64,000 nucleotides of DNA. Origin: Saccharum officinarum (lineage: Eukaryota; Streptophyta; Magnoliopsida; Poales; Poaceae). A program made the translations under genes and the position numbers. The stretch lies in contig CM036223.1 of NCBI GenBank assembly GCA_020631735.1, positions 9,028,191-9,092,190 on the forward strand, in the 5' to 3' direction. The notes beneath the pieces are model-generated. The model was not told the DNA's origin and did not search any database. It saw nothing but the letters and a program-made list of their open reading frames with translations. This document shows positions 1 to 10,686 of this stretch, piece by piece. Within the stretch, counting starts at the first letter, position 1. Each line of letters begins with the position of its first letter.

Positions 1-1867
1 TCATTTGTTGATCAACAAGCGAGATTAGAAGATACCCCTTCATGGGTAAATTTCTTAAAGAGTCCTAGGGTTTTCCTAAAATAGAACCCGTCGTCCTAAA
101 ACGCCTTCCGAGAATATGCTTTCCTCTTTGGAAAACGTAAACATCACCGGGATAAATGAAAATATGTTTCATATGTTTCAAAGTAATGTTTCAAAACTTT
201 AAATGCTTGTATCTTTCTCGTTTTAACTCCGATTTGACCCGTTCAAGTTGTGTTAGGTTTGTATTTGCGAGCTCTACATGTTAGTGTTACTATACGGTAG
301 GTTTGTAGCATTTAAATTTTGAGCTTATATTAAAGTAATTATTTATCTATAGGAAATCTTAGAAATTCATAACTTTTCCGTTTTAAATCCGAATTTCATG
401 ATCTTTACGTCCGTGTGATCATAGTAACTTGTAGAAGAGTTTTACAAACATTTTATACTATTTTGCTACTGTTGGTATACTGTTCTAATTATGTCTCTTT
501 TTTTGCTTCGTATATGATTGCTCGGATGATTGTGTGTTGGTGCTTGGTGATCGAGTATAGACGGTGAGCAGTTTCTTGATGATCAGGAGTATTACTTTGA
601 GCCAGACCAGCAGTATCAACAGGAAAGTTTTGATCAAGGCAAGTATAACATGGGACCATCCTTGTTGTCCTATTTACTAAAATTACTATTTATATCCATG
701 TGTCTTTTTTGACAACCATAGAGATTATAACTTAGCTATTAATATCTTGTTTCCTTGTCACCTATGGGTTGTGCATTTGGGTAGCTATTGCTAGCGCTTA
801 ATTATGAACGATGATCTTGTAATTGGACTAATGAATTATGCGACCAACCTTTAACGATGATTTTACTACTGTTGAAAGGGGGCTAGAGCAAGGGGTTATA
901 TTGTTACTCTAGTTACTCTCCATAAGGACTTACCTGTAAGTGATAACCGGGACATACAGTACAGCTGTGAGGGCTATATGGCTCTGGCTTTATTTGTTTA
1001 AGAGATATTTTCTAGCTTGTTAGTGGTTACCTTAATTGGCGTAAGAATGGCTTGACACGTTAGGTGTAGGACACCCTATAGTTTATGAGTATAACCAAGA
1101 AGGAATTGTGCCATTTGAAAAGGGGTTCCTACATCTGCCTGCTAAGTGAATCTAATGGCCCTAACTTGTTAGACGAACTTTTGAATGGCTTTATATGGTT
1201 TTTGGTGTTTTGGAATTAATTACCCCAATGCAACTGAAAACCATGACTCACAGTGAAAGTGTACACCTCTGCGCAGAGTTAAAAAACTGGTATACTAGCC
1301 GTGCTCACGGACATGAGCGACCATGGGGATTCTTACAGAATAGTTGATCACCATTGTTATATCATGTTTAATTATTGTTGTTACTATTAGCTCATGTTAA
1401 TGCTATTCATTATCCATATTATAAATGATCATTGGTTCATTAATGGGAATTGGTTCATCTTGATGCTACTCAATTGCTAATTATATGATGAATAAAAGCT
1501 AAACACAGTCAAACAGTGTCTAGCCTTTTATGCCTCATTAACCCTGTGTTATACTTGCGGAGTACGACATGTGCTCACCCTTGCTATTTCCACCACAACA
1601 GATGAAGATTATGAAGATGATTATCGTAATGAGTACTAGTCTTAGTGTCAACCAGTCAACCACGTCCCTGTGTTTGGAGTTTCCGCTGGAGGACTACTAT
1701 TAGTTGTCACAATTATTGTATGAGACTATTTGAGGAATATTTATTCGCTATGTAATAAGCACTGTGATGATACTCTGTAATTTGTCAACTTATATGTGCG
1801 ACTGTTTCCTGTGGCGCACATGAGTATTTTATACACCTTATTTTTATCCTTAAAAATGGGTATGATA
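1..1867 (+). mobile_element. 3' part of a Tekay/Del-like LTR
   Basis: The sequence matches bases 53880-55742 of the complete 2.98-kb LTR that starts at 52762 with TGTAACAACC. The LTR ends here at TGATA (1863-1867), where the related element at 20231 has the canonical TGACA, so the terminal CA has probably mutated to TA. A primer-binding site follows three bases later. No coding is seen inside. The sequence around 541-660 and 1020-1330 is recognisably shared with the diverged LTR at 18.5-20.2 kb, placing both in one family. Assignment to Tekay/Del rests on the primer site and general LTR form, not on reverse transcriptase. Confidence 0.8.
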
Positions 1868-1870
1868 AAT

Positions 1871-1882
1871 TGGTATCAAAGC
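1871..1882 (+). other. Primer-binding site (initiator tRNA-Met type)
   Basis: TGGTATCAAAGC lies three bases after the LTR end. It differs by one base from the standard plant tRNA-iMet primer site TGGTATCAGAGC, which is seen intact at 20235-20246. It fixes the LTR boundary and the + orientation of the element. Confidence 0.75.
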
Positions 1883-2056
1883 CGTGTTGACTGTAGGACG
1901 CAAGCCTAGTTAGAATGGTCGTTATTAGCATCCTTGCTTCACTTATTTCATGTTTACCGCTTTACCCTTGTTAATTGCTAAATCATTATGCTTCTTTCGT
2001 CCTATTCTATTGTGAAAATATATTGATTCCATCTAATCTATGTCTACATCTTGTAG

Positions 2057-2761
2057 ATGTCTCCTCATCTCCGCATGACCGCTACACAGTACATTGCACA
2101 CTTTAAACCCAACGAGCCCCATGAAGATGGTGACCAAGAATTATCGGATGCTGAATCAAGAGTGGGAGACACTTCGATGGAGAATCCAGCCATGGGATGG
2201 ACCACGAAGCTTCACATCATGGTTCCCAAAGCAGATGCTTTTTTCCATGATGTGCTGACAAGAACGTTGGATATTCACTACCATGAATGGGGAGCTACGC
2301 TGGAGTATCGTTGCAAGGAGTACATTCATCCTCTGATAAACTCTTATTGGGAGACCGAGTTATGGGTCAAGACAGTAGATCTTACTACCAGAGTGCCTAA
2401 GGTGGAGTCAAAGTTCATCACCCGAGTAAGTCGGGCAACTGTAGAAACAAGCATGGAAGATGTCGCCTACAATGCGTTCGTCTTCTACCATGGTCTTCGC
2501 TCTGATAAGACGATGAAGGGTGCGCTCAGGCACTTTCCTTGTTTTCTGCATGACAAGGGCATTTGGACAGTACCGCTTGCTGATGATTCATCCTTGACTC
2601 TACAAGCTACAGTGGAACTAGTTCGTGAGATAGCTCTTCGTGAAGTGGATTTGAAGGATGAGCTGCTGAAGGAAAAAGAACTTATGGAACAAGCTTATAA
2701 GGAGATCGACGACCTAAGAGCTGAGCTAGGCCGCCACAAGATTTATGAGAAGCTCAATTAA
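2057..2761 (+). CDS. LTR-element ORF1 protein, function unknown (234 aa)
   Basis: An intact frame whose ATG lies 190 bp after the LTR end. I do not recognise a named domain. The first 45 residues are acidic (EDGDQELSDAES). A central block of about residues 45-160 contains MGWTTK, EYRCKEYIH, SYWE and METSMEDVAYNA-like motifs. The last 45 residues are charged and heptad-like, suggesting a coiled coil ending in KIYE. The same motif order occurs in the diverged ORF at 20421-21281, also 190 bp behind its LTR, where gag follows. This element shows no gag downstream. It is therefore an extra protein of an LTR element family rather than a host gene. Possible roles such as nucleic-acid binding or assembly are guesses. 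The second copy at 55932-56636 differs at 3 residues. Confidence 0.7.
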   Translation: MSPHLRMTATQYIAHFKPNEPHEDGDQELSDAESRVGDTSMENPAMGWTTKLHIMVPKADAFFHDVLTRTLDIHYHEWGATLEYRCKEYIHPLINSYWETELWVKTVDLTTRVPKVESKFITRVSRATVETSMEDVAYNAFVFYHGLRSDKTMKGALRHFPCFLHDKGIWTVPLADDSSLTLQATVELVREIALREVDLKDELLKEKELMEQAYKEIDDLRAELGRHKIYEKLN

Positions 2762-2812
2762 GATTAGGAAGTCATAATTAAGATTAGGAAGTCATAAGAT
2801 TAGGAAGGCATA
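2757..2812 (+). repeat. 20-bp tandem repeat after ORF1
   Basis: The unit ATTAAGATTAGGAAGTCATA occurs twice in tandem (2757-2776, 2777-2796), followed by a partial third unit. It overlaps the ORF1 stop codon. The copy at 56632 has one full unit less, which accounts for the 20-bp offset between the two duplicated blocks. Confidence 0.85.
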
Positions 2813-3237
2813 CAAAACTGAATACCAAACACAAGATACAATTTTATGTTCAATTGGCACAGTGCATCACAACTTCTCCCTTCGCGCGTACCACCTGCCA
2901 CCACCACACCCACATTGTGACTTGCGACTACATATATGATGCTATCTTTTTGTAATAACATGTACGAATATTGTAATCGTTATTTTGACTCATAAATGGT
3001 CCTAAATGGGGAAAAATAACTACAAGGTTTTAGATATCATCAAACACTAGAACTTTTATATAGGGTTTGTCTCCATCTATGGTGATTCAAAAATTTTAAT
3101 TCAAAATCCAAAAATTTAATCAACTAAAAGGTTTGTCGATCTTGCCATGGTCTACAATTTTGATATAAGTTTTGTCTTCATTGGAGTATATTTGAAAATG
3201 ATATGAATTTATTTGTGCTGCAACTATTTTTATTTTT
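2813..3237. other. AT-rich spacer, nothing recognised
   Basis: Non-coding sequence between ORF1 and the repeat cluster. No gag or protease remnant, tRNA-like motif or clear terminal repeat was seen in either direction. Confidence 0.5.
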
Positions 3238-3530
3238 AAATAAGGGCGGTTGACTAAGTGAAGCACCCTTAAATTGATTTCTAGGGTCAACCGCCCCTAA
3301 AAATCATCCATTTTCACGGGCAGTTGGCATAAGCATCTAGCACCGAAAATCATATTTTCAGAGATGGTTCACTTAAGCCGACAGCCCCTGAAAATAGATA
3401 TGTTTTCAAGGACGGTTTACTTAACATAACTGTACCTAAAAATGTATTTTCTAGGGGTGTTTTGTAAGCTACGGTGTTCCCAAAGCAGGTTAGAATCGTC
3501 CTTAAAAAAATTGTAGACGCCTGTAAAATT
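3238..3530. repeat. Cluster of GGCGGTT-type inverted repeats, CACTA-like
   Basis: Short direct and inverted motifs recur about every 40-60 bp: GGGCGGTTGACTAAGTG, GGTCAACCGCCCCT, GGGCAGTTGGCATAAG, GATGGTTCACTTAAG, GACGGTTTACTTAAC. The arrangement resembles the subterminal repeats of grass CACTA elements and the clusters at 9479-9730 and 13.5-14.7 kb. No CACTA terminus or target duplication was found, so this is a remnant at best. It is also present in the second duplicated block (about 57093-57385). Confidence 0.45.
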
Positions 3531-4194
3531 TAGAATAAAATTTGAACCTTCAAGACACCTTATATTTCTATCTATGTGTGGTAAGTATTTCAGAAACTTT
3601 GGATAGAACAACGCGTCTGGTCAGCTGTGGTCGTGGTCTCCACGCGTTCCCGAGCCATCCCCTCCGCGTTAACAACTCTGCTCCAGGACAAGCAACAGCA
3701 GCTAGCACTGAAGATTCCGAGAGCAAGTTGTAAGAGAGTAATTTAAGTTGAGGCTTTCTTGTTGCTTTCCATGTTGTATTCCTTTCTTGTGTTGGTAGGC
3801 CGGCATATATACTGCACGCCCTGTTAGCTGCGACGGCAGTGATGGTGTACTAGCTAGTAACCCGGCCGTCGGTATCTTGACGAAACCTAGCTTCCTGTAG
3901 AATCTTGAGGTAGCAGCGCTGCTGGGACGAGAATATTTGCCTGCATCAACGAAATCGTCGATTGTCCGTGGTAGCTAGATATGGTATGTCATTCCAATCT
4001 ATCACTGAATATTCGCAGAGGCTTGGAGTATATAGTTTTGTAATAATGATTGGTGACATATATAGTACTAAATATCTAGTGCAGCAAAGGAAATCCTAGG
4101 TTATGAATAATCAATAAATATAAGCGACAGCATATACAGGCTCTGTATTTTGTTGAGCTGTAAATATACTCCTCATGTCCTATAATATATATAG
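3531..4194. other. 5' flank of the membrane protein gene
   Basis: No gene recognised. A small frame at 3542-3733 exists in both duplicated copies but has no recognisable composition. AT-rich stretches near 4181-4194 could serve the downstream gene. Confidence 0.4.
4181..4194 (+). promoter_or_regulatory. Possible TATA region for the 403-aa gene
   Basis: TATAATATATATAG lies about 200 bp before the ATG at 4391. Position and composition fit a plant TATA box. AT-rich DNA is common here, so this is a weak call. Confidence 0.25.
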
Positions 4195-4261
4195 TGCATT
4201 CTAGAGATTTTAAGACAGGTTATATGTATGTACTGCATTCTAGAGATTTTAAGACAGGTTA
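4195..4261 (+). repeat. 28-bp direct repeat upstream of the gene
   Basis: The 28-base sequence beginning TGCATTCTAGAGATTTTAAG occurs at 4195-4222 and again at 4234-4261, separated by 11 bases. It lies between the candidate TATA region and the start codon, and is kept in the second duplicated block. Confidence 0.85.
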
Positions 4262-4390
4262 AGAAGAGTTTATTTAATTTCCTAATCAATATGGATTAAA
4301 GAATCACCGTTTTGTTTTGTCCACGTATGGATTAAATATTAGGATGCCCTCAAGGATCGGGTTGGAGGTTTCACGGAGTGCTCTCTGACC

Positions 4391-5602
4391 ATGGCGTGCC
4401 CAGTGCTTCTGGCCGTTGCAACGAAGAAAGTGAACATCAGCAGGGAGGGAAATGCTGCCGTCCGGCATGGTATCCCCCCACTCGCGGCCATCAGTTTGTT
4501 CCTGTGTCCACTGGCCTTCCTTTCACTTCGTATTGGAAGCGGGCTCAGAAGCATATTGGGGCTTGGAGACTACGACGTCAACGGCGCTCCTCAACCCTTA
4601 AAGTTCTGCATTCTTGGCTGCACGAAGTTGCTAGTCCATGTTAGTGCGATCTTGCAGATGTTGCTCGCCTACATGATCTTCCTGCTCATCACCATGAACT
4701 TGGGGGCACCATTGCTGACCTTCTTGATCTTATCGTGTGTCGGCGTCTTAGCCTCAGGCATCTGGTCTGTGGTAAGAATTACACGTCAAAGAAGAGTGGA
4801 GGACTGGGAAGCTGTCAACGGGTGCTGGTGGAACAAGAATCTGGAGATGTCACTGGACATGTCCGCCGCGGTGACTTCTCTCCTCTTCCTGGGCCTAGAA
4901 GGCTTGGCGCTGGAGGACCAGACCAAAGACCCTATTATTACCGCAAGCCTTGGTAAGACCGTCATCGCTACCTTCATCTGCTGCGTGTTCGCTAGCGCTG
5001 TCATGCTCGTGGCGACGGTCCCTCCCATGGATCGTCAGGATGCGGATCGCCGCGGTGGTCTTGTAGGGCTCACGGTTATATACATCTTGTGGGCTGTGCT
5101 AGCAATCTGCTTCATCACGGTGGTGACCATGATCCTCATATTCGTACTCCACAACAACATACAGGATGGATTCGCCGTCGCCTTGGTACCATGTGCTGTC
5201 TTGTTCGTGGTCTACGTTTTATGTTTAATCTGTGTAGGCGACGACGACGACGGACAGCATCAACCACCAGCATCGCTGGAGATGACCAAGGTTACCTTCA
5301 CAGCTTTCCTGGCCATCTCGTTACCGAGCTTCCGTGGCGGTGGCGATCTCAGCGTCTGCACTCGTGCTTTCATAGTCACCACTGCCATGTCTGTCATCTT
5401 TGGCATCGGATGGAGGTTGTTCTCCCACTTCGAGCGAAAAGTGGCCGTCTGGACCTCCAAGGTTGCGTGTCTGTTCACCAACGCCTGTTTGGCAGCAGCA
5501 GCGATCGAGTTGATGTGCATGGCCATGCAAGCGCTATCTGTATCTGGCTCTGGTGGTTATTCTGCCCTGCCAGCCACGGTGGCGAACTCCACCCGCGCCT
5601 AG
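4391..5602 (+). CDS. Multi-pass membrane protein of unknown function (403 aa)
   Basis: A single long frame, start taken at the first ATG (MACPVLLAV). I do not recognise the family. Hydrophobic stretches at about residues 29-48, 71-102, 106-128, 155-174, 188-210, 223-252, 258-282, 323-342 and 352-381 suggest eight or nine membrane passes. Polar loops include TRQRRVEDWE (131-140), an acidic DDDD stretch at 284-287, and a short Ser/Gly-rich tail. The GC content of the frame is clearly higher than its flanks, as in grass genes, and no intron is needed. It resembles in general plan the 527-aa antisense gene at 27002-28585 but I cannot show homology. It lies about 1.6 kb behind an LTR-element ORF1, and the pair was duplicated together. 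The copy at 58246 is broken by an LTR insertion, so this may be the only intact one. Confidence 0.65.
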   Translation: MACPVLLAVATKKVNISREGNAAVRHGIPPLAAISLFLCPLAFLSLRIGSGLRSILGLGDYDVNGAPQPLKFCILGCTKLLVHVSAILQMLLAYMIFLLITMNLGAPLLTFLILSCVGVLASGIWSVVRITRQRRVEDWEAVNGCWWNKNLEMSLDMSAAVTSLLFLGLEGLALEDQTKDPIITASLGKTVIATFICCVFASAVMLVATVPPMDRQDADRRGGLVGLTVIYILWAVLAICFITVVTMILIFVLHNNIQDGFAVALVPCAVLFVVYVLCLICVGDDDDGQHQPPASLEMTKVTFTAFLAISLPSFRGGGDLSVCTRAFIVTTAMSVIFGIGWRLFSHFERKVAVWTSKVACLFTNACLAAAAIELMCMAMQALSVSGSGGYSALPATVANSTRA

Positions 5603-5972
5603 CACCGGTCACCCGTGCCCCGTGCTGTGTCGGGGACTGGATTTCCATATTTGTTTTGGGTCTGTTTTTCATGATGTATTTGGACTCGATCTATCTCTGA
5701 GATAGATGACCTCCTGTACGTAAATCAGGAGGAATGGAACCATTTCATTCCATTTGTTTGGAAAATATCTCCACCTCGTGCATCATTGTGTTTCTTTTCT
5801 AATGAGGTTGTTATGCCACGATGTTCAAGTGCTCGCACAAGCGAGAGAGGAAACAAGCATAAGCAACTGAAGCTCTGAACTGCCTGGTGCATGACAACAC
5901 AAGACTCTTTATTTGTTGCCTTAAGCTTCAATCTTTTTTCCCCCCTTTTTGGTTTACTGCTTCTTGCGTCCA

Positions 5973-5978
5973 ATAAAT
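5973..5978 (+). terminator. Possible polyadenylation signal
   Basis: AATAAA occurs about 370 bp after the stop codon of the 403-aa gene, within the range of plant 3' untranslated regions. Plant signals are loose, so support is limited. Confidence 0.3.
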
Positions 5979-6896
5979 ATATAGTACTGCTTGCATGGTC
6001 TCAAACGAACTTCATAGTTCATACCATCATCTGTCGCCAAAAAAAAAGTTCATACCATCATACAAAATTGCTGCAACCAGAAGGGGCGGCGCCCGCGCAC
6101 ACACACGTTCCCAGGCAAAACGAAACAACGCCGGCCTCTCACGCAGAACGAAAAAAACGGTTGAGAGATGTCCCTAAATCAACCGGTTGACCATTAGCAT
6201 TTCTCAAAAAAAAATCCATTTGTCTCCGCCACCACGCCGCCTACCGCAACTCCTGCTCCTTGCCACCGCCACCGCCACACCTGTGCCTAGGGCCCCTCGC
6301 CTTCTTCCTCGCCGGTGCGTCTACCGGGGATAAGAAGGGGAGGGGGACCCATCTCTTTAATTTCCCGTATTTTTTTCTATTTGCTTAGAGTTTAGTCCAA
6401 ATAAAATCTTCTAACAAAATCAGATGATTTTCTGTCGGAATCGTGTTTACTTTGATAATTGTCACGACGAGATCGCCGTTGCAGGCGTTAATTTCATCAG
6501 CAGGCGGCAAAGTTATGGCCATTATCTGCAAGGAGAGGAGAGCTTCTGGGCGCCCCTAACAAAGACAGCGTCGTTGGTTGTGGAGAGGAAATCAAGGTTT
6601 GAAAGTGATAAATCTACATCATATGCTGCTCCCGATGATACAACGCAGATATTCTTTCATCAACTTAGATGCGTTTTGGACTGGTTCTGAATCTGATGTT
6701 GCGGCATGTCCAATGCTTTACGGTTGGTCGATAAAATGCAGCATAAGGAGTGCACTTTGGCTCAAGCATTCCAGGATGCTATTAGGGAAGAAGATGGAAG
6801 AACTTAATAGAATATTGTATATTTTTTATATCAGATTTTTTATAACTAATATGGGGATGTACTATGCCGAGTTTTAATATAATCTTTCCTCCCTTC
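5979..6896. other. Intergenic, nothing recognised
   Basis: A mixed stretch with a C-rich CCGCCACC run near 6220-6330 and small frames around 6424-6877 without recognisable motifs. No terminal repeats were found. Confidence 0.4.
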
Positions 6897-8265
6897 TTTT
6901 TTTTTTGCGGGGAACAAGATTACAATCATCGTCTGAGATATCCCTAAGACCGGGTGGGGTTATAAGCCACCCCTCCACCAGGTTATCACGAGAAACTAGG
7001 CACGCACACTCATGAGCTAATCTATTACATTTCCGACTAATGAAAACCAAATCAAAAGCTTCAAAGCCCCGGCTGAGATCTTCCATCTGTTGCAAAATGG
7101 GATATCTCAGATTTTTGGCTTGTGCGGTTCGTCCATAGATTGACGAAGACTTGGCAGTCCGTCTCTAGCTGCAGCTTCCGCACGCCCCGCATCCGCGCAA
7201 ATGCCAGGCCATCCCTGCATGCCATCGCTTCGGCCATGAGCTCGTTTAGGCAATGATCATTACCAGGCTGCCTTCCCTCCACACGATCTTCCATTTTCTT
7301 CTAGGAGTACCACACCAGAGGCCGCGTTCCGGTTCCAGGCGTGGAAGGATGCATCCCACATTACATTTAAACCATCCCGGAGGCGGCTTTTGCCAGGATC
7401 GCTGAGTGTTTGCCATGGCTGCAGCAGGCTTGGCCGGATGGAGTATCTGCCACAAATCAAAGGCAGTGTCAATAGCCCACTGAACTGCAAACTTCACCAG
7501 CACATCTCTTTCACCATGTCGTTTTTTGTTCCTAGACATCCACAGAGACCACATCCTGCATAAGACAACTGCTGCGCTCTTTGCTAGGAACACATCAGGA
7601 TCAACTAGGTCTCTTGCCCATGTGACGGGGTGTAGCTGTGGCACACTGGCACCTTGACTCCAGTCATCATTCTCACTTGCGCCCAGAAGGCTTTTGCCAC
7701 CGTACAGTCAAGCAAACCATGCTTGATGGACTCAGGGTGTGTTTAGTTCGCGAAATTTTTTGGTTTTACCTACTGTAGCACTTTCGTTTGTATTTGTCAA
7801 TTAATGTCTAATCATGGACTAATTAGGCTCAAAAGATTCGTCTCGTGGTTTTCTACCAAACTGTGTAATTAGTTTTTTTTTCCTCTACATTTAATGTTTT
7901 ATACATGTGTCCAAACATTCGATGTGACCGGGAATCTTGAAAATTTTTGGAAACTAAACATGCCCTCAACCTAAGCTCCCATTTGCCGTCGCTTCAATGT
8001 GTCGGTGATGAAGAACTCCTCTTGTAGGTAGATATCCATTCACCACCCGCCACCAAAAAACATGAACCTTAAGAGGCACACAAAGTCTCCAGATCCTCAT
8101 CCATGTCGGGTCACCCGAAACTGACGCCTGGTCAATCTCCCTCTGTTGACAATGATCACTACTGCATAATCGGTGAGCACTTCCAGTTTCCATATTAACT
8201 ACTTTTACTGCCGCGATATGATGCATGGTCAGCGGTGCTGAAGAGTAGTAGCACAACCTTTCCAA
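6897..8265 (-). pseudogene. L1-type LINE 3' end: zinc-knuckle and RNase H remnants
   Basis: Read on the minus strand, the order is that of a plant L1 ORF2 C-terminus. First comes a zf-RVT segment (8265-7966) with WRLCVPLKVHVFWWRVVNGYLPT. Then, after an inserted MITE, ESIKHGLLDCTVAKAFW and WSLWMSRNKKRHGE (about 7731-7500). Last is an RNase H-like part (ELMAEAMACRDGLAFA and LETDCQVFVNLW, then FISRKCNRLAHECA, about 7294-6960). Frames shift repeatedly, so it is dead. A T-run at 6897-6906 on the plus strand is the poly(A) tail and marks the 3' end. The element is 5'-truncated or cannot be followed past about 8265. No target duplication was found. Confidence 0.8.
7735..7965. mobile_element. Tourist-like MITE (231 bp)
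   Basis: The ends GGGTGTGTTTAGTTCGCGAAA and TTTGGAAACTAAACATGCCC are inverted repeats of each other with few mismatches. A 3-bp duplication TCA flanks the element (7732-7734 and 7966-7968). The LINE reading frame resumes across it. Terminal sequence and 3-bp duplication fit PIF/Harbinger-derived Tourist MITEs, although the usual target is TWA rather than TCA. Confidence 0.8.
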
Positions 8266-9478
8266 TTAATGTTTAGCAAGAAAAGAAAGGCCAAAGGTAT
8301 AGATGCGTGCGCAACAGAACCTTGACCTCAACAGTTTTATATTTGGTCATTCTATATTGGACAAATCTAGGTGGCTATCATGTGATCCTTTTCCAATTTA
8401 TATCAGGGGCTAGGATATATCCTGGTTATTTCAAAAAGCATCCAAAGAGAGCTAGGGTGGTTGGCATGGGCTCACTTTCTGGACACGGCAGTCCTGCAAC
8501 TTAATTAATTCATTGTTTTGTTACCTGCTTTCGACGACTCGGGGAGTCTTGTACTCTTTGCACGTCTTTCTTTAAAAATTAATCAGTATGGGCTTTGCTT
8601 TTTATTATTTCACACTGCTCTAGACAAGATATGGTGAAAATGGTTCAACCATTGTGTTTCCAGTGTTAGAAATTTACATATGATTTTTTTGTCTCCCTCC
8701 TATATATAATATATTACGGTCATAGCATCTTCCCTAGCAACTGGAGCTAATTTCTTCGTAATTTCCTTCACGCAAAACTGACTTGTCATTGGACGGTTAT
8801 TGCATAGATTTTATACAAAAATTGCAGGTTTAGTTTGTTGAAGCTTATGTAGACATAATCTGCAATATTTTTGGTTCTAAGAATAAAATACTCGACAAAA
8901 TCATAAACCCGACAAAATCAAATCTGTGTTGGCACAAAGATAATTAACAAGTTACAATTGTTTCTATAGTAAGACAAAAATAAAAAAAAATCATGTTATG
9001 ATACAAAGACAAATAACAAATCATAAGTTTAGGCACCTGAAATATATGAGAAGTGCAAAAGTAAAGGTTAAGAAGGCCTGCCTGCTAGGGAGACTGGAAC
9101 ATAAGTGTTGATTTCCATATCTTGTACACATCATTGTGTTTCCTTTGTAAGGTTGTTTGCCATGGAAGTACTCATACTACGTATAGAGACGAGAAAGGAA
9201 ATTAAACGCAGATGAGCATGAAAACAAACCAACCCATACCCACACCTATCCAATTAAGCGCCAGCAGACTTTAGAAACCAAACCAAGCCACCCTTTGTGA
9301 TGACTATGGTAGACTACAATAAATATTGCTTTTTTCATGCATGCAAATATAATTTTCTGTGATTTCTATTTGGATTCGTTTCAATTTGTACAATAATTCA
9401 CTGGCGGGAAATATAAACAATTCACTTGCGGGAATATATGGCACCAAAATTTGAATTTTTAAAACAATTGGCGCTTTT
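8266..9478. other. AT-rich intergenic, nothing recognised
   Basis: No coding similarity, terminal repeats or tandem arrays were noticed on either strand. Confidence 0.4.
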
Positions 9479-9730
9479 CCAAACAAACCGCCTCTGGAAA
9501 ACATATTCCAGAGGCGACGGGTTTATGTGAACCGCCTGTGTAAAAGTTTTTACACTTACGGTTTACTTCAAGCAACCGACTGTGAAAAAGAGTTAACATG
9601 GGCGGTTGACCTAAGGGAACCACCGGTGTAAATCCAATTAACACTGGCGGTTAACATAAATCAACCGCCGGTGAAAAAATGTTGACACTGGCGCATCTTA
9701 AATAACCGTCTATACTATTTTTGTTTTCCA
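9479..9730. repeat. GGCGGTT-type subterminal repeat cluster
   Basis: Motifs such as ACCGCCTGTGTAAAAG, GGGCGGTTGACCTAAGG, ACCACCGGTGTAAATC, GGCGGTTAACATAAATC and ACCGCCGGTGAAAAAATG alternate in both orientations about every 30-45 bp. This matches the style of the clusters at 3238 and 14390, which resemble CACTA subterminal regions. No matching terminus could be placed. Confidence 0.5.
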
Positions 9731-10155
9731 CTGGCCTTTCATACTGCTGGTGGGTTCAGACGCCAATAGAAATGGCTTTGAAACCACCCGTGCTGAGCTC
9801 GGCTGTAGTAGTGTGTACTATTGAATCCGAACCAATCCAACTCGACCAAGTTGTTAGATTTCAACCCATTCCACCAAATGGTTTCCCACGGAACTAAACA
9901 AGCATCTTGGCCGGGAAATTGTGCCCCCCCCCCACACACGCCACCACCACACCACCCACCAGCGTCCATGCCCGGCTTGTGTTTGGCTTGTCATTCAATA
10001 GCAGTTGGGAGCTAGTCAGGTCCAGTACCAGTTGGTTTGTCGATCGAGTCCCTGTTAGTTTGCCTTCTATGGTCTGTAAGAGCTCCAAGCTTTGTAGTAT
10101 GAACTTTCTAATATATGGTGTGCTTGCTGTTTCCTATGGGTAGGATTTTCAGTCT
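9731..10155. other. Spacer with a short C-tract
   Basis: Contains CCCCCCCCCC followed by CACACACGCCACCACCAC near 9926-9960. Small frames here are low-complexity and are not called as genes. Confidence 0.4.
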
Positions 10156-10686
10156 TTGTTTAATTTCTGGAATGTCCGAGGCCTTGGCGATCACGAGAAA
10201 TGTAGTGATGTCCATGCTGAACTTCTATCTTCCTCCCCCCACCTTGTTCTTCTCCAGGAAACTAAACTCTCAAATTTGGATAACTCCAAGCTCTTCTCTT
10301 TCATGCCGAAAAACCTCAACACCTACCGCGTCCTCCCTGCTGACGGCACTTCGGGTGGCCTGATCACTGCCTGGAACGACTCTCACTTCAGCTGCATGCA
10401 CCGACTCTTTCAGCTCCACGAATTCCCTAACTGTCTTGCTGTCTGAAAGATCTTCTGACCTTCGTCTCTGCATGACCAACATTTACGCCCCCTCCATTCC
10501 TGAACTCCGCCCCGCTTTCCTTGATGAGATCAAAGAAATCACCCAGAAGACAACATTCCTTGGCTCATTTGTGGAGATTTTAATATGATTCGATATGCTT
10601 GTGAGAAAAATAACGAGAACTTCAGGTGCAATGAAGCTGAAGCCTTCAACGATTTGATCCATGACATCTGCCTTATCGACAATTAA
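10156..10686 (+). pseudogene. LINE AP-endonuclease domain fragment
   Basis: The translation begins with FNFWNVRGLGDHEKC and contains LVLLQETKLS, then after a stop and frame change CMTNIYAPS, and finally PWLICGDFNMIRYACEKNN. These are the N-terminal motifs of plant L1 ORF2 endonuclease: NVRGLG, the catalytic ETK, and GDFN. At least one frameshift and stops at 10446 and about 10684 inactivate it. No reverse transcriptase follows, so it is a fragment. It is in the opposite orientation to the LINE tail at 6897-8265 and is not its other half. Confidence 0.8.

Larger units (their letters stand above)
1..4936 (+). repeat. Duplicated block, copy 1 (partner 53880-58791)
   Basis: This stretch recurs nearly base for base at 53880-58791. 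It holds the 3' part of an LTR, a primer site, ORF1, a spacer and the first 182 codons of a membrane protein gene. By eye the ORF1 genes differ at 5 of 705 bases and the shared gene part at 1 of 546. Copy 1 has one extra 20-bp tandem unit at 2757-2796. The window opens inside the LTR, so the left edge of the block is not seen. In copy 2 an LTR insertion ends the match; here the gene runs on intact. Confidence 0.95.

Noticed and set aside
5089..5700. 203-codon frame overlapping the 403-aa gene
   Set aside because: Shadow of the membrane gene in another frame: Cys/His/Arg/Trp-rich with no membrane pattern.
6897..10686. LINE endonuclease piece (10156, +) and LINE tail (6897-8265, -) as one element
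   Set aside because: Opposite orientations and wrong order; two independent fragments.
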